This document shows positions 53,901 through 64,000 of a stretch of DNA of 64,000 nucleotides, one piece after another. The translations under genes were made by a program, and so were the position numbers. The stretch spans positions 22,361,196 to 22,425,195 of the forward strand of contig NC_049984.1 of assembly GCF_000003815.2 (NCBI RefSeq). Direction: 5' to 3'. The stretch comes from Branchiostoma floridae (taxonomy: Eukaryota; Chordata; Leptocardii; Amphioxiformes; Branchiostomatidae). How positions within the stretch are numbered: the first letter of the stretch is position 1; each line of letters begins with the position of its first letter. Under the pieces are notes generated by a model that saw only the letters and a list, made by a program, of their open reading frames with translations, had not been told where the DNA came from and did no database searches.

Positions 53901-56900
53901 TTTCTTGGCGCCAAATCTTATTCGGATACCTCCTACAGGCGGGAAGCCGGTGCCCAAAACGTGATAGGCGACATTTTTGCGTTCACATGGAAAAATATTC
54001 GCACTACTAACAGTCACCAACAAATCGCAAATTCGTCACTAAGCAACAGTTAAATCTTTAATTTCTTTTAACTTTAATAAAAATGGTGGGCGTCTCCGAC
54101 TTAGTCAATTCATCCGTTGTTTAGCACACCCCTACCCCTAGGGAGACCATACTATGTGGATTTAGTCACAAGAAATACTCGCTTCTAATTGGCTGAGGAA
54201 AAATGGCCATGTTCTAATTGTCGCTAATTGGCACCAATCTGTCGCCTAATATGACAACAATAATCGCAATTGGCAATATTTTGCATATTGGGCATAAACT
54301 AGTCGCCAACAACCTTTTTTGATGAATCTTAAACGTTGTACCGTATTGGCATATATACTGTAAATGCATCTAAGTTCGCGGGAATCGAGGGAAATGGGAC
54401 TTTTAGCGGTGGTTTTAATTAAATTCGCGGTAGCACCATGCCCTGTAATCTCTTACTGCCATGGAAAATGTTCGCGGTTGTTTTAAGTTCGCGGTGAAGC
54501 GGCCACCGCGAAAACTGCGAACATTAAACCGCTGCGAAATTTTCTGCATTTACAGTACTATGATAATTGTTATCCTACATACATTTACAAAAAGTGAGAG
54601 ATACTGTCCGTTAGCAATGATTACAGAAACTTTATCATATTGATATCATTTTGATAGCACTGTTGCATTTTGCTTTCTCAGGATAGGCAGAAAGAAGACC
54701 ATGTATCTTGCTGTGCTGTTACAACTTGGTTTCGGCGTGGCAACCGCCTTCGCACCGAACTACATTTGGTTTGTAGTACTCCGCCTCCTGGTCGGCTTCA
54801 CTGCCATGGGCGTTTTTCTCCCGGCTTTTGTGATAGGTACGTCATTATATTTCAGCCATACCATAGGTATGGTGAAATATATTGTATTCGTAATGTTCTT
54901 TCTTCTTTCTTTCTTTCTTTCTCCTGCCAAATCTTCAAATCGAATCAACTCCGCCGTTTTTCAACCGATTGACTTGAAATTTGGCACAAAGGTAGAGTAA
55001 GTCAATACCCTCAGGTGTTTTTTTCATTTTTTTCATATCTGCTTTTGAAATGATTTTATTGAGGTTTTTGTCAATTTTTATGTATATTTTGGGCTCCTGT
55101 ACCCTGGTATTACAACCAAATGACCCGAAATTTGGTAAAGGGGTGCTCTAGATATTTATCCAAATGATCCATGTATAATTTTTGGCATGGAACACTTTAA
55201 AATGATATATTTGGGAATTTTTTGGGTCATTTTCCAATGGCCAAAGGGGTCAACGACCTCAAGGCCTATTGTTGCATGAGGGAGATGGCTGAAATATGCT
55301 GTATTTGCTCTCAAGCAAATGTCGGCCTTTCTAGTTTCCTACGTAAACAGTTTAACATCAGGTTGGAAAGTCACAGAATGATAAAATTCTTCGTACATGA
55401 CAAAGGTGGTTCATTCAACCTGCGGTCACCTTCCTCTTAGCATTCTGACTGGTTTCACATTGCACTGCTGCATAGGCGTCTCTACTTAAATGTGCGGTCC
55501 AAAATGCGAAGTATTTACATACTGTCATACATACTAGGTAATTAGCCTCCATAGAGAGTCTGCTATGGAGGCTACTAGGTAATGTGATGTTTGCGTTTGG
55601 GACCACATCTGTAAGCAGCGACACCTATGATGCAGTGTAATGTGAACCAGTATGAACCAGCATAACAGTCACTGAAACGTTGGTTGAAGTGGTCAGGAAG
55701 CTAGAGAAATGACTGGACATAGAGTAAATGGTACAATTTTACCAGATACATTTGCTTATTTTGTAGCTTCTTACACATATGATCAAGTCAGTATGCCCCG
55801 GAATACATAAACGTTATACGTTACTATGATATCAATGTTAGGGTATGTGAAACAAATACGATTATTGTCTTCACCACAGCGACAGAAATGGTCGGCGTGG
55901 ACAGAAGAACGTTAACTGGAACACTGATTCAGTCGTCCTTCTCCATGGGAGGGGTGGTACTGACTGGCATAGCCTACCTCATCAGGCACTGGAGCAGACT
56001 GCAACTCGCCATCTCACTCATCAACGTAGTGTTGGTTCTTACCATGGTGGTCAGCACCAATATATCATTTTTATTTCTCTCAGATTTATTTGTTGTATAT
56101 TTAATTTGGCTTAGATATCATAACTTAAAACACAACCCCATAGTTTAGTGACGAAATTGAAAGCAAACTTTGTTGCACCACTGAATTATAAAATAGAATA
56201 TGAATTATCCCTACCTGCCTACCAACCGTAACCTTTTTCAGGACTGTAACAGGAAACACGGGGTAAAAAATGGGTACCTGACTTCGATGGGGGAGGTAGA
56301 AAAATGATTCTACCTTTACGTTCTGTCTCGATCTGTACTGTGTATGTGGCACTGTTAATATAAGTTACTGACTACTATGCAGTACCACATTGTCCTCGTC
56401 TGTCCAAAAGCGAATAGAAAAAAATTAGTCCGGCTTCACTTAAGCTCGACCGTTTTACCGTTCACAAGATCTTACTATGTGTCGAGTTGCTGTATCATAC
56501 GTCGACTAATTTCAAACAGGTTTGGAATCGAATCTCCAAGATGGCAGCTCTCCAAGGGCCGGAATGAGGAGGTAGTGCGCATGATCCGCCGCGCTGCAAA
56601 GGTCAACGGGGTCAAGGTACCGGACGAAGTGTTCCATGCCGGGAAAAAACAAGTTACCGAAAATGATAAGGTATGACCCTGGGGTGTCCATTTTCATTTC
56701 ACTTCATAAGGTTGTTCGAACCTGTTTTGCCCTCCCAATCATTCGGCGATGAATTCAAATAAACAAATAAACTTCTCAATATACTAATTTATGAAATATA
56801 CATATCGTTGTTACGTCAATAGTAGAGGCGGGTACCGGTACGGTGTACCGTTACAAAACCGGTTTTTCTTATTAGACCAGTCCAGAAAAACCGGACCTGA

Positions 56901-59900
56901 AAAAAATCGGTGGACCGGAAGTTAGACCTTGGATGTTGGATATTCGAAAATGAACAGATTGTATGATCAGGCATTGCCACGTTTGGGGGCTTAACGGAAA
57001 CTAACAAGATCAAAGTAGAGTAGAGTCTAAAGTCATTTCTACCAAGTTTGACAGTCAATTGTACAGAGGCAGTTAGCCTTGTAGGATTTTGAAACGCCAG
57101 TGGGAGTCGAATACTCTACAAAACTTTGTAGCGAAATGGACCATTGCTTTCATTATCATACATTTGCAAGTTTTCGCTTTTTGAATCAGGTCCAGGTTCA
57201 GGCCCGGACCTGTACCTGATCCTCTGGACCTGAACTGGACCTGGACCTAAAATTTCTGTAACGGTACCCACCCATATTCACTATATGTTTTGTAGTACAT
57301 AAACGGTTAGTTTGGTGTTTATTGTTTTGGTTTTTTACTCAACAGAGGCAGTACACCATTTTCGATATTGTCCGGACTCCAAACATGGCCAAGAAATCTG
57401 CCATTATATTTTTTAATTGGTAAGTCTATTGCTTCTTATACATACTTAACAGTTCTCATGTGGGAAAATGTTAGAACGAATGGTAAATCTATATTGCAAT
57501 ACTTAAGAAACTCATCATCGTCATCAGTCACTGTGTTTTGCGTCTTTGGAATGTCCCAAAGCTGCATTCAGTCCTTCTTCATCTTTTTCCATTGTGCTTT
57601 GTTTCCTGGAAGCTTCCTTAGCTCTTGGAGTTTCTTTGCTTGAAGTTTCTTTGCCGAAGGGCTCACCCCCTGTGCAATAAGCATGTTTCTAACATGTTGG
57701 AATTTCATAGAGAATATCTAGAAAGTCTTCCAAAGGTATACGTACGATATTGTTCCAAACTGTTACAAATATTTCAAAAATGTCATAACACAACGCAAAA
57801 ACACACTTATAGACAAGCTTACAGTCGTCTCTGTTTCCATCCAGGTTCGTAGTGACTGTAGTTTGGTTTGGTTTAGCCCTGAACACGCAACAACTGGGCG
57901 GGGATAACTACCTCAACTTCCTCATCATGAACCTTGTGGACTTTCCCGCACAGATCTTTTCCATCTTTACAGTGAGTTACTTCGGAAGGTACGTTTCAAA
58001 GCTACAATCTTTAAACTGACAACAATTGTTACAGGCTATTACGCTGTTACCAGATACAAAAAAAAACATGTACAAGGGCAGAGTTACTGAATATGACATT
58101 ATCATACCTAGTTCATGAGGTCTATCCATATGTAGGCCAATTCATATATAACTCTTCAAAAACAATGTTATGCATTCCTGATACAGCACATTGTTATCAG
58201 CATGATGTTCAATTCATGAAATAGTTTAGATTTTAAAGATTGTTAGATATTAGCAATTGGGCAACTGTCATGTATGTATACGCTGCCATGTACACTGTAG
58301 CTGTTACGATTGTCGATCTATCTCATTTCATTTGGTAACGAAAGCTCAAATAGTACGGAGGCATTGAGGCAATAGTTTGAAATAATGGTTACATTAAATC
58401 GCATTTCAAATGCTACTTTCTACTAAAGATTCTGGTTTTCATAAAGCACATGTATTTTTTACAATAGTGTAATTCTTTTACTACCGATGCACGAACATCA
58501 TCACTCACTCACTTTCTTTTCACTCTCTTATATTTAGGCGCCCCTCCCTAACGTTTTTCATGTTGTTCGGTGGAGCTGCCTGTATCGTGACACCATATCT
58601 TGCTCCACCGTTTCTACCGGAATGTAAGTTGTCTTTCTTCCACTGTAACCCTCAGAGTGACCTGCGTCACGCTTGCGTCACTGCGTGGTTCGAAAGATAC
58701 TCAAAGAATTTCAGAGATAGAGGACGAATTTTCCTACTTTTTGTGTATTTTGTCGCCTTCTAAGTCATATCTTTATGTATTACGCAATATCTAAATTATT
58801 AAAAATCAGACAAAATAACATAACAGTGACGCAGTGAACGAGCCCCGCAATGACGCAAGCGTGACGCAATGCATTTACATGTAGTTATTTCTCAAAGAAG
58901 GACTATACTTGGCATACTCATGATACTCGGATTCTACATTCAATTTATGACTCATTATTACTTATCATTTATTGATTACCATTATCATCAGTTTTATACT
59001 GTTATATTTACTCCAGATATGCATCCCCTTTCCGTTGCGCTTCCTATGGTCGGCAAATTCGGGAACACTGCTGCTTTCTCCGTTGTTTATGTCTGGACTG
59101 CCGAGCTGTACCCCACTGTAGTCAGGTAAGTAAAAAAACAAAGCACTGTCGTGGTCATCCAAAATGCTGTATGTGTCCACCTTTCTGTCTGTTACTGTAA
59201 TTCTTACTTGTCGATTTCTGTATGTAAATAATACTTTCTTCAGTATGATTCATTAATTTTGTAACGCATCAGCAACGCATGTACAAATTTTAAGCATATT
59301 TGTTTCAGGTTTTCATTTCAAAATGCCATGTCGGATACTCTAACTAGACATTATGGACAATGTACCAGTTGTTCGTCAACAATTTAGAAATGTTGGAGTT
59401 GGGGCATTATTTATGTGGTCCAGAGTTGCTTTCCCCTTTTGTGATGTTGTAGCGATAACTTGTATCTATTTTAGAAATATTGGTGTTTGTGCGTCCTCTA
59501 TGTGGTCCAGAGTTGCTTAATTCCCCTTTTTGTGACGTAGTCACGATAACTTGACTCTATTTTAGAAATGTTGGTGTTGGGGCATCTTCTATGTGGTCCA
59601 GAGTTGCTTTCTCTTTTTTGTGATGTTGTCACGATAACTTGTATCTATTTTAGAAATGTTGGCGTTGGAGCATCTTCCATGTGGTCCAGAGTTGGCGGCA
59701 TCGCTTCCCCTTTTGTGATGCTCTCTCAGACAGTCTGGGGGCCACTTCCCTACCTTATCTTCGGCGGTCTGTCCGTCCTGGCCGGCCTGGCCGCCATGTT
59801 GCTCCCCGAGACCCGCGGGGTTCGCCTACCGGATACACTGGAAGAGGGAGAGAACTTCGGAAAGTGCGTTCACTTTTTATTTTCTTGCTCGTAAGAGTGT

Positions 59901-60685
59901 GTTTGAAAACATAGATTCATAGACTTTATTCAGAGTTCATTAGTTGATGGGGAGAGTTTGGGCCATTGCATGCAATCGATATCTTTCTTTGTGCACCACA
60001 CATTTTTCTCTATTTTGCGTGCCGACAATTGGCTCTCATCTGACCTCGAAACTAGACTACCTCTCTCACAGGCGATACGTTGCTTCCTTGTCAATCTTCT
60101 ACAGATATATCATCATGGTCAGTTTTAAGACAGGCACATTATTTGTCTCACCACTGAAAGAATTTCAGCCGAATACTTGATTCTCTTCTCGTTTACATTA
60201 CTACACAACACAAAGTCCCTGTATGGCATGTAACAGCTTCTTTCCTTGGACTTCTAAGATATGGAACCTTCTTTTCGGAGAGAGTTCTAAAAAATACAAC
60301 TCACGAGCCTCAAAACCAATGCACATCACTATCTTCTTCCTTCTTCAGCTTAGTTCAGTACCTATAGGTGGCCAGTATTGACTTTGAGCAACACCGTTAA
60401 ACACTTTTGAAAAGTTAATACAAACAATTGAATCATCCAACATTATCAATGGTTCATCGTCTATACCTGTGGTCGTGAATACGCTCTTATATAACTGGTA
60501 TAAACGTCACGGAATAATTTTGTTTTCAATCCAGGCGTACCCCCTACAACGGATATGCACCCATACCTACTGATGAGAAAGAGCCACCGACGGCTTGTAG
60601 CAATCAGGGTTTGAGGAATGATGTGGCAGTGAAAGAAGACCCTGATGCGGAGTCAAACTACAAAACAGCCATACAGCGTTGCTAG
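50950..60685 (+). CDS. SLC22-family organic ion transporter (12 exons)
   Basis: Exons: 50950-51141, 52775-53047, 53762-53865, 54682-54836, 55880-56049, 56520-56670, 57346-57419, 57845-57988, 58538-58623, 59017-59125, 59654-59863 and 60535-60685; about 605 residues. Family features: TM1 after an N-terminus ending GTYQKLKF; a large extracellular loop with six N-glycosylation sequons and several Cys; SDSIGRKK (GRRK-like signature) after TM2; FGIESPRW after TM6; [14 protein letters not shown] in the central loop; [13 protein letters not shown] and [12 protein letters not shown] near TM11-12; a Tyr/Pro-rich cytosolic tail. By family, it moves organic cations, anions or zwitterions such as carnitine across the plasma membrane; the substrate cannot be told. 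Phases agree at all junctions except exon 5 to 6, which is off by one base. Intron 10 contains tandem decoy copies of the exon 11 acceptor. Confidence 0.88.
51387..51598. mobile_element. MITE family B, copy 3, in SLC22 intron 1
   Basis: ACTGTAAATGCATTTAAGTT at the left and CTGCATTTACAGT at the right, with TTCGCGG / CCGCGAA interior blocks. Confidence 0.85.
51828..52000 (+). mobile_element. tRNA-derived SINE-like sequence in SLC22 intron 1
   Basis: CCCTGTGGCGCAAGCGATAA resembles an A box and GAGTTCGATACTAGGGC a B box, though spacing is longer than in a tRNA. Runs directly into the hairpin at 52012-52257. I infer a SINE head; a functional tRNA gene is unlikely. Confidence 0.4.
52012..52257. 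mobile_element. ~245-bp long hairpin (foldback element)
   Basis: CTACCCTGGGGGCCAGCCGG at the left faces the right end (TGGCTCCCAGGGTAA). Inner GGCCCGCCGATCTC / GAGATCGGCGGGC-type and GGGGAGTCTAAGCCC / GGGCTTAAACTCCCC arms also pair. Unusually GC-rich for this window. Confidence 0.8.
54356..54557. mobile_element. MITE family B, copy 4, in SLC22 intron 3
   Basis: TACTGTAAATGCATCTAAGT at the left and CTGCATTTACAGTA at the right, with the family's CGCGG/CCGCG interior. Confidence 0.85.
55533..55583. repeat. 31-bp palindromic insertion flanked by 10-bp direct repeats
   Basis: ACTAGGTAAT occurs at 55533-55542 and 55574-55583. Between them is a short hairpin, TAGCCTCCATAG...CTATGGAGGCT. It could be a transposon footprint or a template-switch insertion. 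It lies in SLC22 intron 4. Confidence 0.7.
56824..57276. mobile_element. Family F repeat, copy 2, in SLC22 intron 6
   Basis: GAGGCGGGTACCGGTACGG at the left and AACGGTACCCACCCAT at the right. Internal GACCAGTCCAGAAAAACCGG and CCGGACCTGTACCTG blocks are shared with 35412-35752. Confidence 0.65.
59388..59653 (+). repeat. Three tandem decoy copies of the SLC22 exon 11 acceptor and exon start
   Basis: AAATGTTGG...ATGTGGTCCAGAGTTG after a TTTTAG-type acceptor starts at 59388, 59475 and 59566, and again at the real exon at 59654 (spacing 87, 91, 88 bp). Decoy copies lack 8 bp found after GAGTTG in the real exon. Splicing into any of the three would meet a stop codon, so the last acceptor is the one that encodes a full protein. 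Confidence 0.9.
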
Positions 60686-61247
60686 GCAGACTGTGTAGAA
60701 ACTATTGGGTACACACTTCATTTCGTAGATTCATTCATCTTAATGGCCAAATTGGCCAATGAAATTTCTTCGTCATTCAAAATACGACGCACCAAGTTGA
60801 ATGTATGATAAAGCTTTTACCATCTTTGAGAAAACTGTAATTGGATTTGAGAAATGTTTTAAGTAATTTTAACACCGTTGCGGAAAAAACGCACAGATTC
60901 AACTTGAATCATGATAATTACTGAAATACAAGATACCTCCTACTTGTAAAGAAAAATCCTTTTAGCAGTTTTTTAAGGTAGTTTTAGCGCTCATCAGAAA
61001 AAGATGCACAGGTAACCTTTGAATTATGAGTATTGCTGAAAAGCAGGATAACCAAGTATAACGATACATTTAAGTTTTACATCATAATAATAAACCGGAC
61101 GTAAACTTTATGTTAATTAATATACGCACAATAAACATTCGACGGCTCCATCCAAATCGTCCATGTCAATTTTACGGGTTGGCGGTTTACGGTGTATGTA
61201 CACATCTTTGTTAAAAACAATGTCTATCTTATGCTACTTTCACGTGT
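60686..61247. other. SLC22 3' flank / probable 3' UTR
   Basis: AT-rich sequence after the stop. A possible AATAAA-like signal occurs in CATAATAATAAACC near 61082 and ACAATAAACATTC near 61130. No gene is seen. Confidence 0.4.
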
Positions 61248-62070
61248 CATAATACCCCCTTCACATTATATACGATCTTCGGACGTTCTTCGCGATCGCA
61301 GGAAGGTCGGCTGATTTTAAGATCTTAAGATGGTCTTGCGTATTTTTCGCCTCAAAACTGTCCCCCTCACATATACACGAGGCTCGTGAGATCGACGGTG
61401 AATAAATCTATGATAATAAACCTCCCATGACCTCTTGCACGCGGACAAGGTAACACAAAACGTTCCTCAAAAAAGGCAAGAGATCAATAAATGTTGCTTA
61501 TTTTGTTGTCGTAATCTTTTTAACCAATGAATGGAATGCGCGGGCACAATAGAAATGACGCAAGAAAGGAAAGTGTGTCACAAAGCCAGCCTACATACTG
61601 CCACAGCGGCCACAATGTTAGAATTACCCTCAGATTCCCAGAAATTCAATATTTGTAAACAAACGGAAGTCGGGCGAACGTCGCCCGAACGTTGCCCAAC
61701 TGACGGGCGTTCGCCATCCGATTTGCGCTCGATGATTAATAACTATGTCTTTGCTCGCCTATCGGTCTTCAATCGTTGGATTGACGCGAGACTATTGACC
61801 GATACCCTTGCAGGGTACGCACGATTTGTACGCACAATCTGCGACTCGGTAACGAGCTGTGCGATTTCGGAGATTTCCTTCGACTAGTCGCATATGTTAA
61901 GAACATGTTTCGCTGCACCGCGACCGTCGTAAGACTCCTGAAAACTGCCGGCGATCCGTAAAAATCGCAAGATGATTGTGAGAACACCGGACGTCTTACT
62001 CACGAAAATGTCATTCAGAGTTCGTAAACTAGTCTTCCGATCGAATCGCGCCTATTGTGAAGGGGGTATT
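61248..62070. mobile_element. ~820-bp MITE with AATACCCCCTTCACA termini
   Basis: AATACCCCCTTCACATTATA at the left is inverted relative to TATTGTGAAGGGGGTATT at the right. The interior has partial internal palindromy (AAGATGGTC, CGATCGCAGG-type blocks) and no credible ORF; the 118-codon frame at 61531 is not supported by any family. Confidence 0.75.
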
Positions 62071-62631
62071 AGGGCAATAAAGCCCAAACGTATACAACCA
62101 GACCAAGCTGCTAGGGACCCAAACTTACGGTACTTTTTTTTTCCTAACGTCGATATCAAAACCTATATGTCACCCAAAAATCAACATCACAGCATGTCCA
62201 GGACAAAAGTACCAAAAGGAAAAATAGCTGCAGTACAACGGTCGTCCACCAGGAGGCCCAAAATCGTACAGGACCTTAAGGTCAACAACACCTACCCACG
62301 TACCAACAAGATTTTTATTCACAATCCATCCAGAGGTTCATCAGAAATCCCGCCAGACATGTACATACAGCACCTTCCATACTGTACAACTATACCTACA
62401 TCTTTCATGGAGGTGAATATGTATCCGTCAAAACCTCTTACAATAACATTGTAGATACTAGCAAGATATTTAGATTGGTGGTGTATACATTGTACATTAT
62501 GAGAACTGTCATAATATTGCAAGAAACCTATGAGAAAATGAGTAGTTTCATCTTGGTTTTATTTAAAAGTACTAGTAGGTTTACTTTCTGGATAAGATAC
62601 ATTCATTTTGCATAGCTCTAAGCGTGACAAT

Positions 62632-63320
62632 TCAACCGTTTCGGTTGACGGGGTCCAAGTCCACTCGGTTTGTACGACAGCATGCGTTGTACAAAGCCAA
62701 TACAATGGACACCGCTATCTCAACAATAGCTATGTAGAAGGATTGTTGACAAACGCTATACACTACAACGTCCAGAAAGGTGTTGAAAAGCGCTATCCAG
62801 TTGGACCAAAACAAGTACGTCGGCATGTCGTAACCTAACTGACGCAAGACTAGAGATGAACCGGCTAAAAGTAAGGTTAAAATCTGAACCAGTGTTAAAC
62901 GGAGCACAATCTTAGCAAAAGCACGATTGCTGTGGTGGTTTTCTGCCTGTTGTGGGTTGGCGTTCTGAGGGTTAACCCCGTTCACGTTGATGACGACAAT
63001 CGCTGGAACCTGGGCTGCTGGCGGTGGCTGTTGATGATGAGTGCACAGCGTTCTTAGTATCCGTACGACGCAGTATATTGTAACGGCCAGAGAAATATAC
63101 GATATGCCAAAGGACACAGCACTAAACCATTTGTGTGCCTTGAAGTTGTAGTCTGGACGGGCGATGACTGGATCGTAGACTGCAGTAACGCCGGAGATAG
63201 TGGAGACAATGAACCAGGTGAATATCCCAGTCCATGTTACGGTAAGGAAGATCAAAGCCTTCTTGCAGGAGATGCCTTCTCCTCCGTTCAACAGAGCGTA
63301 ATGTCGGTCGAAGTTCAGAC
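62632..63320 (-). CDS. Rhodopsin-like GPCR, 3' exon only (TM3 end to C-terminus)
   Basis: The exon begins after an acceptor (TTTATAATAG) at 63321 and runs to the stop at 62632, encoding about 228 residues. It opens with LNFDRHYALL, a DRY-like motif at the end of TM3. Next come TM4 (KKALIFLTVTWTGIFTWFIV), TM5 (FSAVSFGISYISLAVTIYCV) and a third loop with a Pro/Asn/Gln-rich stretch. TM6 and TM7 follow, with DVVVY in the NPxxY position. TM1-TM3 must be encoded upstream; I see no such exon between 63321 and 64000, so it lies outside the window or is missing. Subfamily and ligand unknown. The replacement of NPxxY by DVVVY is unusual. Confidence 0.7.
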
Positions 63321-63439
63321 CTATTATAAACGAGAAATATCAAAAGCGATATCTTGTCGACGTGATCACACATGTTCGCACATGTTTACACACGACGGTG
63401 TTATGCCGCCCCTCGCGGTGTGACGACATACCCTTTCGC

Positions 63440-63775
63440 TGACTAAATACAAGACGGGGATGCGCCAGGTCTCCCGTCCGGGTGAGTGATGTAATTCACC
63501 ATGTGGCTGATACGAGACAGAGGTTCGCCAGGCCTCCATCCGGGTGATTTGAAGTGAATCACCAACTCCCGACAGAAGAATTTGCACCAACACACATCGC
63601 ACCATCGCACGTATGGGGGTTCTTCCAACGGGGAGAGCCCACGTGCATGGGGTGTGGCTCTCCCCATACACGGGACCTCCATTTAACGTCCTATCCGAGG
63701 GACGGCCCAAGCCGAAGCTAGGTACTCATTTTTCACCTGAGTAAAGTGAGGAAAGCCGTGTAAAGTACCTCTCGG
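63440..63775 (-). mobile_element. SINE/repeat upstream of the partial GPCR exon
   Basis: The segment at 63598-63745 (GCACCATCGCACGTATGGGG, GTGGCTCTCCCCATACACGG, GGACGGCCCAAGCCGAAGCT) matches 27767-27897 inverted by the same order. Its right part (GTAAAGTGAGGAAAGCCGTG) matches the SINE tail at 15690-15740. Two CGGGTGA..TGTAATTCACC-type direct repeats lie at 63479 and 63539. Confidence 0.6.
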
Positions 63776-63929
63776 TCACGGGTCGAACACGGTCCCACTG
63801 CGCATGCGCTACGCGGTCCCACCAAGGTCAATCTAGCTATCTTTAATCAAGCAGAAAAATATCATGAATATGCGGAGACAGACATCAGACATCTACATGT
63901 ATATTTTCCTTATGATAAGGATCTTTAGG

Positions 63930-64000
63930 CACGACCAGGGAGTACTTACTTCCAACGTTTCGGTGTCTGTCCCAAACTGAGCCACGTTTTGGACGGCATT
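63930..64000 (-). ncRNA. Hammerhead-like repeat, copy 4 (degenerate, at window edge)
   Basis: Minus-strand GACACCGAAACGTTGGAAGT matches the GAAAC-ACGT part and 3' flank of the copy at 5010-5100. The CTGANGA half is not recognisable. It probably continues past the window edge. Confidence 0.3.

Noticed and set aside
61531-62454. 118- and 160-codon frames
   Set aside because: The first is inside a MITE and the second crosses its end; neither shows a domain or splice context.

Overview
The window looks like an intron-rich, repeat-dense invertebrate deuterostome genome. I infer a cephalochordate (amphioxus, Branchiostoma), moderately confidently, because short multi-exon genes sit among many palindromic MITEs, tRNA-derived SINEs, LINE 3' ends with (ATTC)n tails and long CA/TG microsatellites. 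There is one 100-N assembly gap (17026-17125). No bacterial, organellar or CRISPR features are present.

Layout, left to right. 1-3700 is intergenic and holds two families of foldback MITEs. 3714-10953 (minus) is a five-exon gene for a secreted coiled-coil protein; its first intron contains a 2.46-kb foldback element with ~450-490-bp inverted arms and a 10-bp target duplication. 12991-14136 (minus) is a C2H2 zinc-finger exon. 14805-15400 is a 20-bp satellite, followed by a SINE, a MITE and the gap. 17477-20530 (minus) is a two-exon rhodopsin-like GPCR whose true first exon is a 46-bp exon at 20485-20530. 20531-32095 has no supported gene; it is mostly MITEs, LINE 3' ends and repeat fragments. 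32096-37538 (minus) is a five-exon gene for a predicted type II membrane protein: tandem tyrosine/YxxP repeats, one membrane span, a stalk and an NHL-type propeller. 38023-41297 is a recent non-autonomous LTR retrotransposon with apparently identical 191-bp LTRs, one Gag-protease-coiled-coil ORF and no polymerase; it sits between inverted arms of an older foldback element. 41300-50949 is intergenic, with tandem repeats, microsatellites and two mariner-like long palindromes. 50950-60685 (plus) is a 12-exon SLC22-type transporter. 62632-63320 (minus) is the 3' exon of a second GPCR, whose 5' part is not seen.

The genes do not form an obvious pathway. Four encode cell-surface or secreted products (adhesion/signalling-like, two receptors, one transporter) and one a nuclear DNA-binding protein. 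The gene models rest on conserved domains plus splice sites whose phases agree at every junction of the coiled-coil, NHL and first GPCR genes, and at all but one junction of the SLC22 gene.

Most notable: (1) a membrane protein with seven YxxP motifs, mostly on a 38-residue repeat, joined to an NHL ectodomain; (2) a Gag-protease-coiled-coil-only LTR element; (3) tandemly duplicated 3' splice sites in two unrelated genes (SLC22 exon 11, GPCR exon 2); (4) hammerhead-ribozyme-like motifs in dispersed repeats; (5) a one-base reading-frame anomaly at SLC22 exon 5/6.
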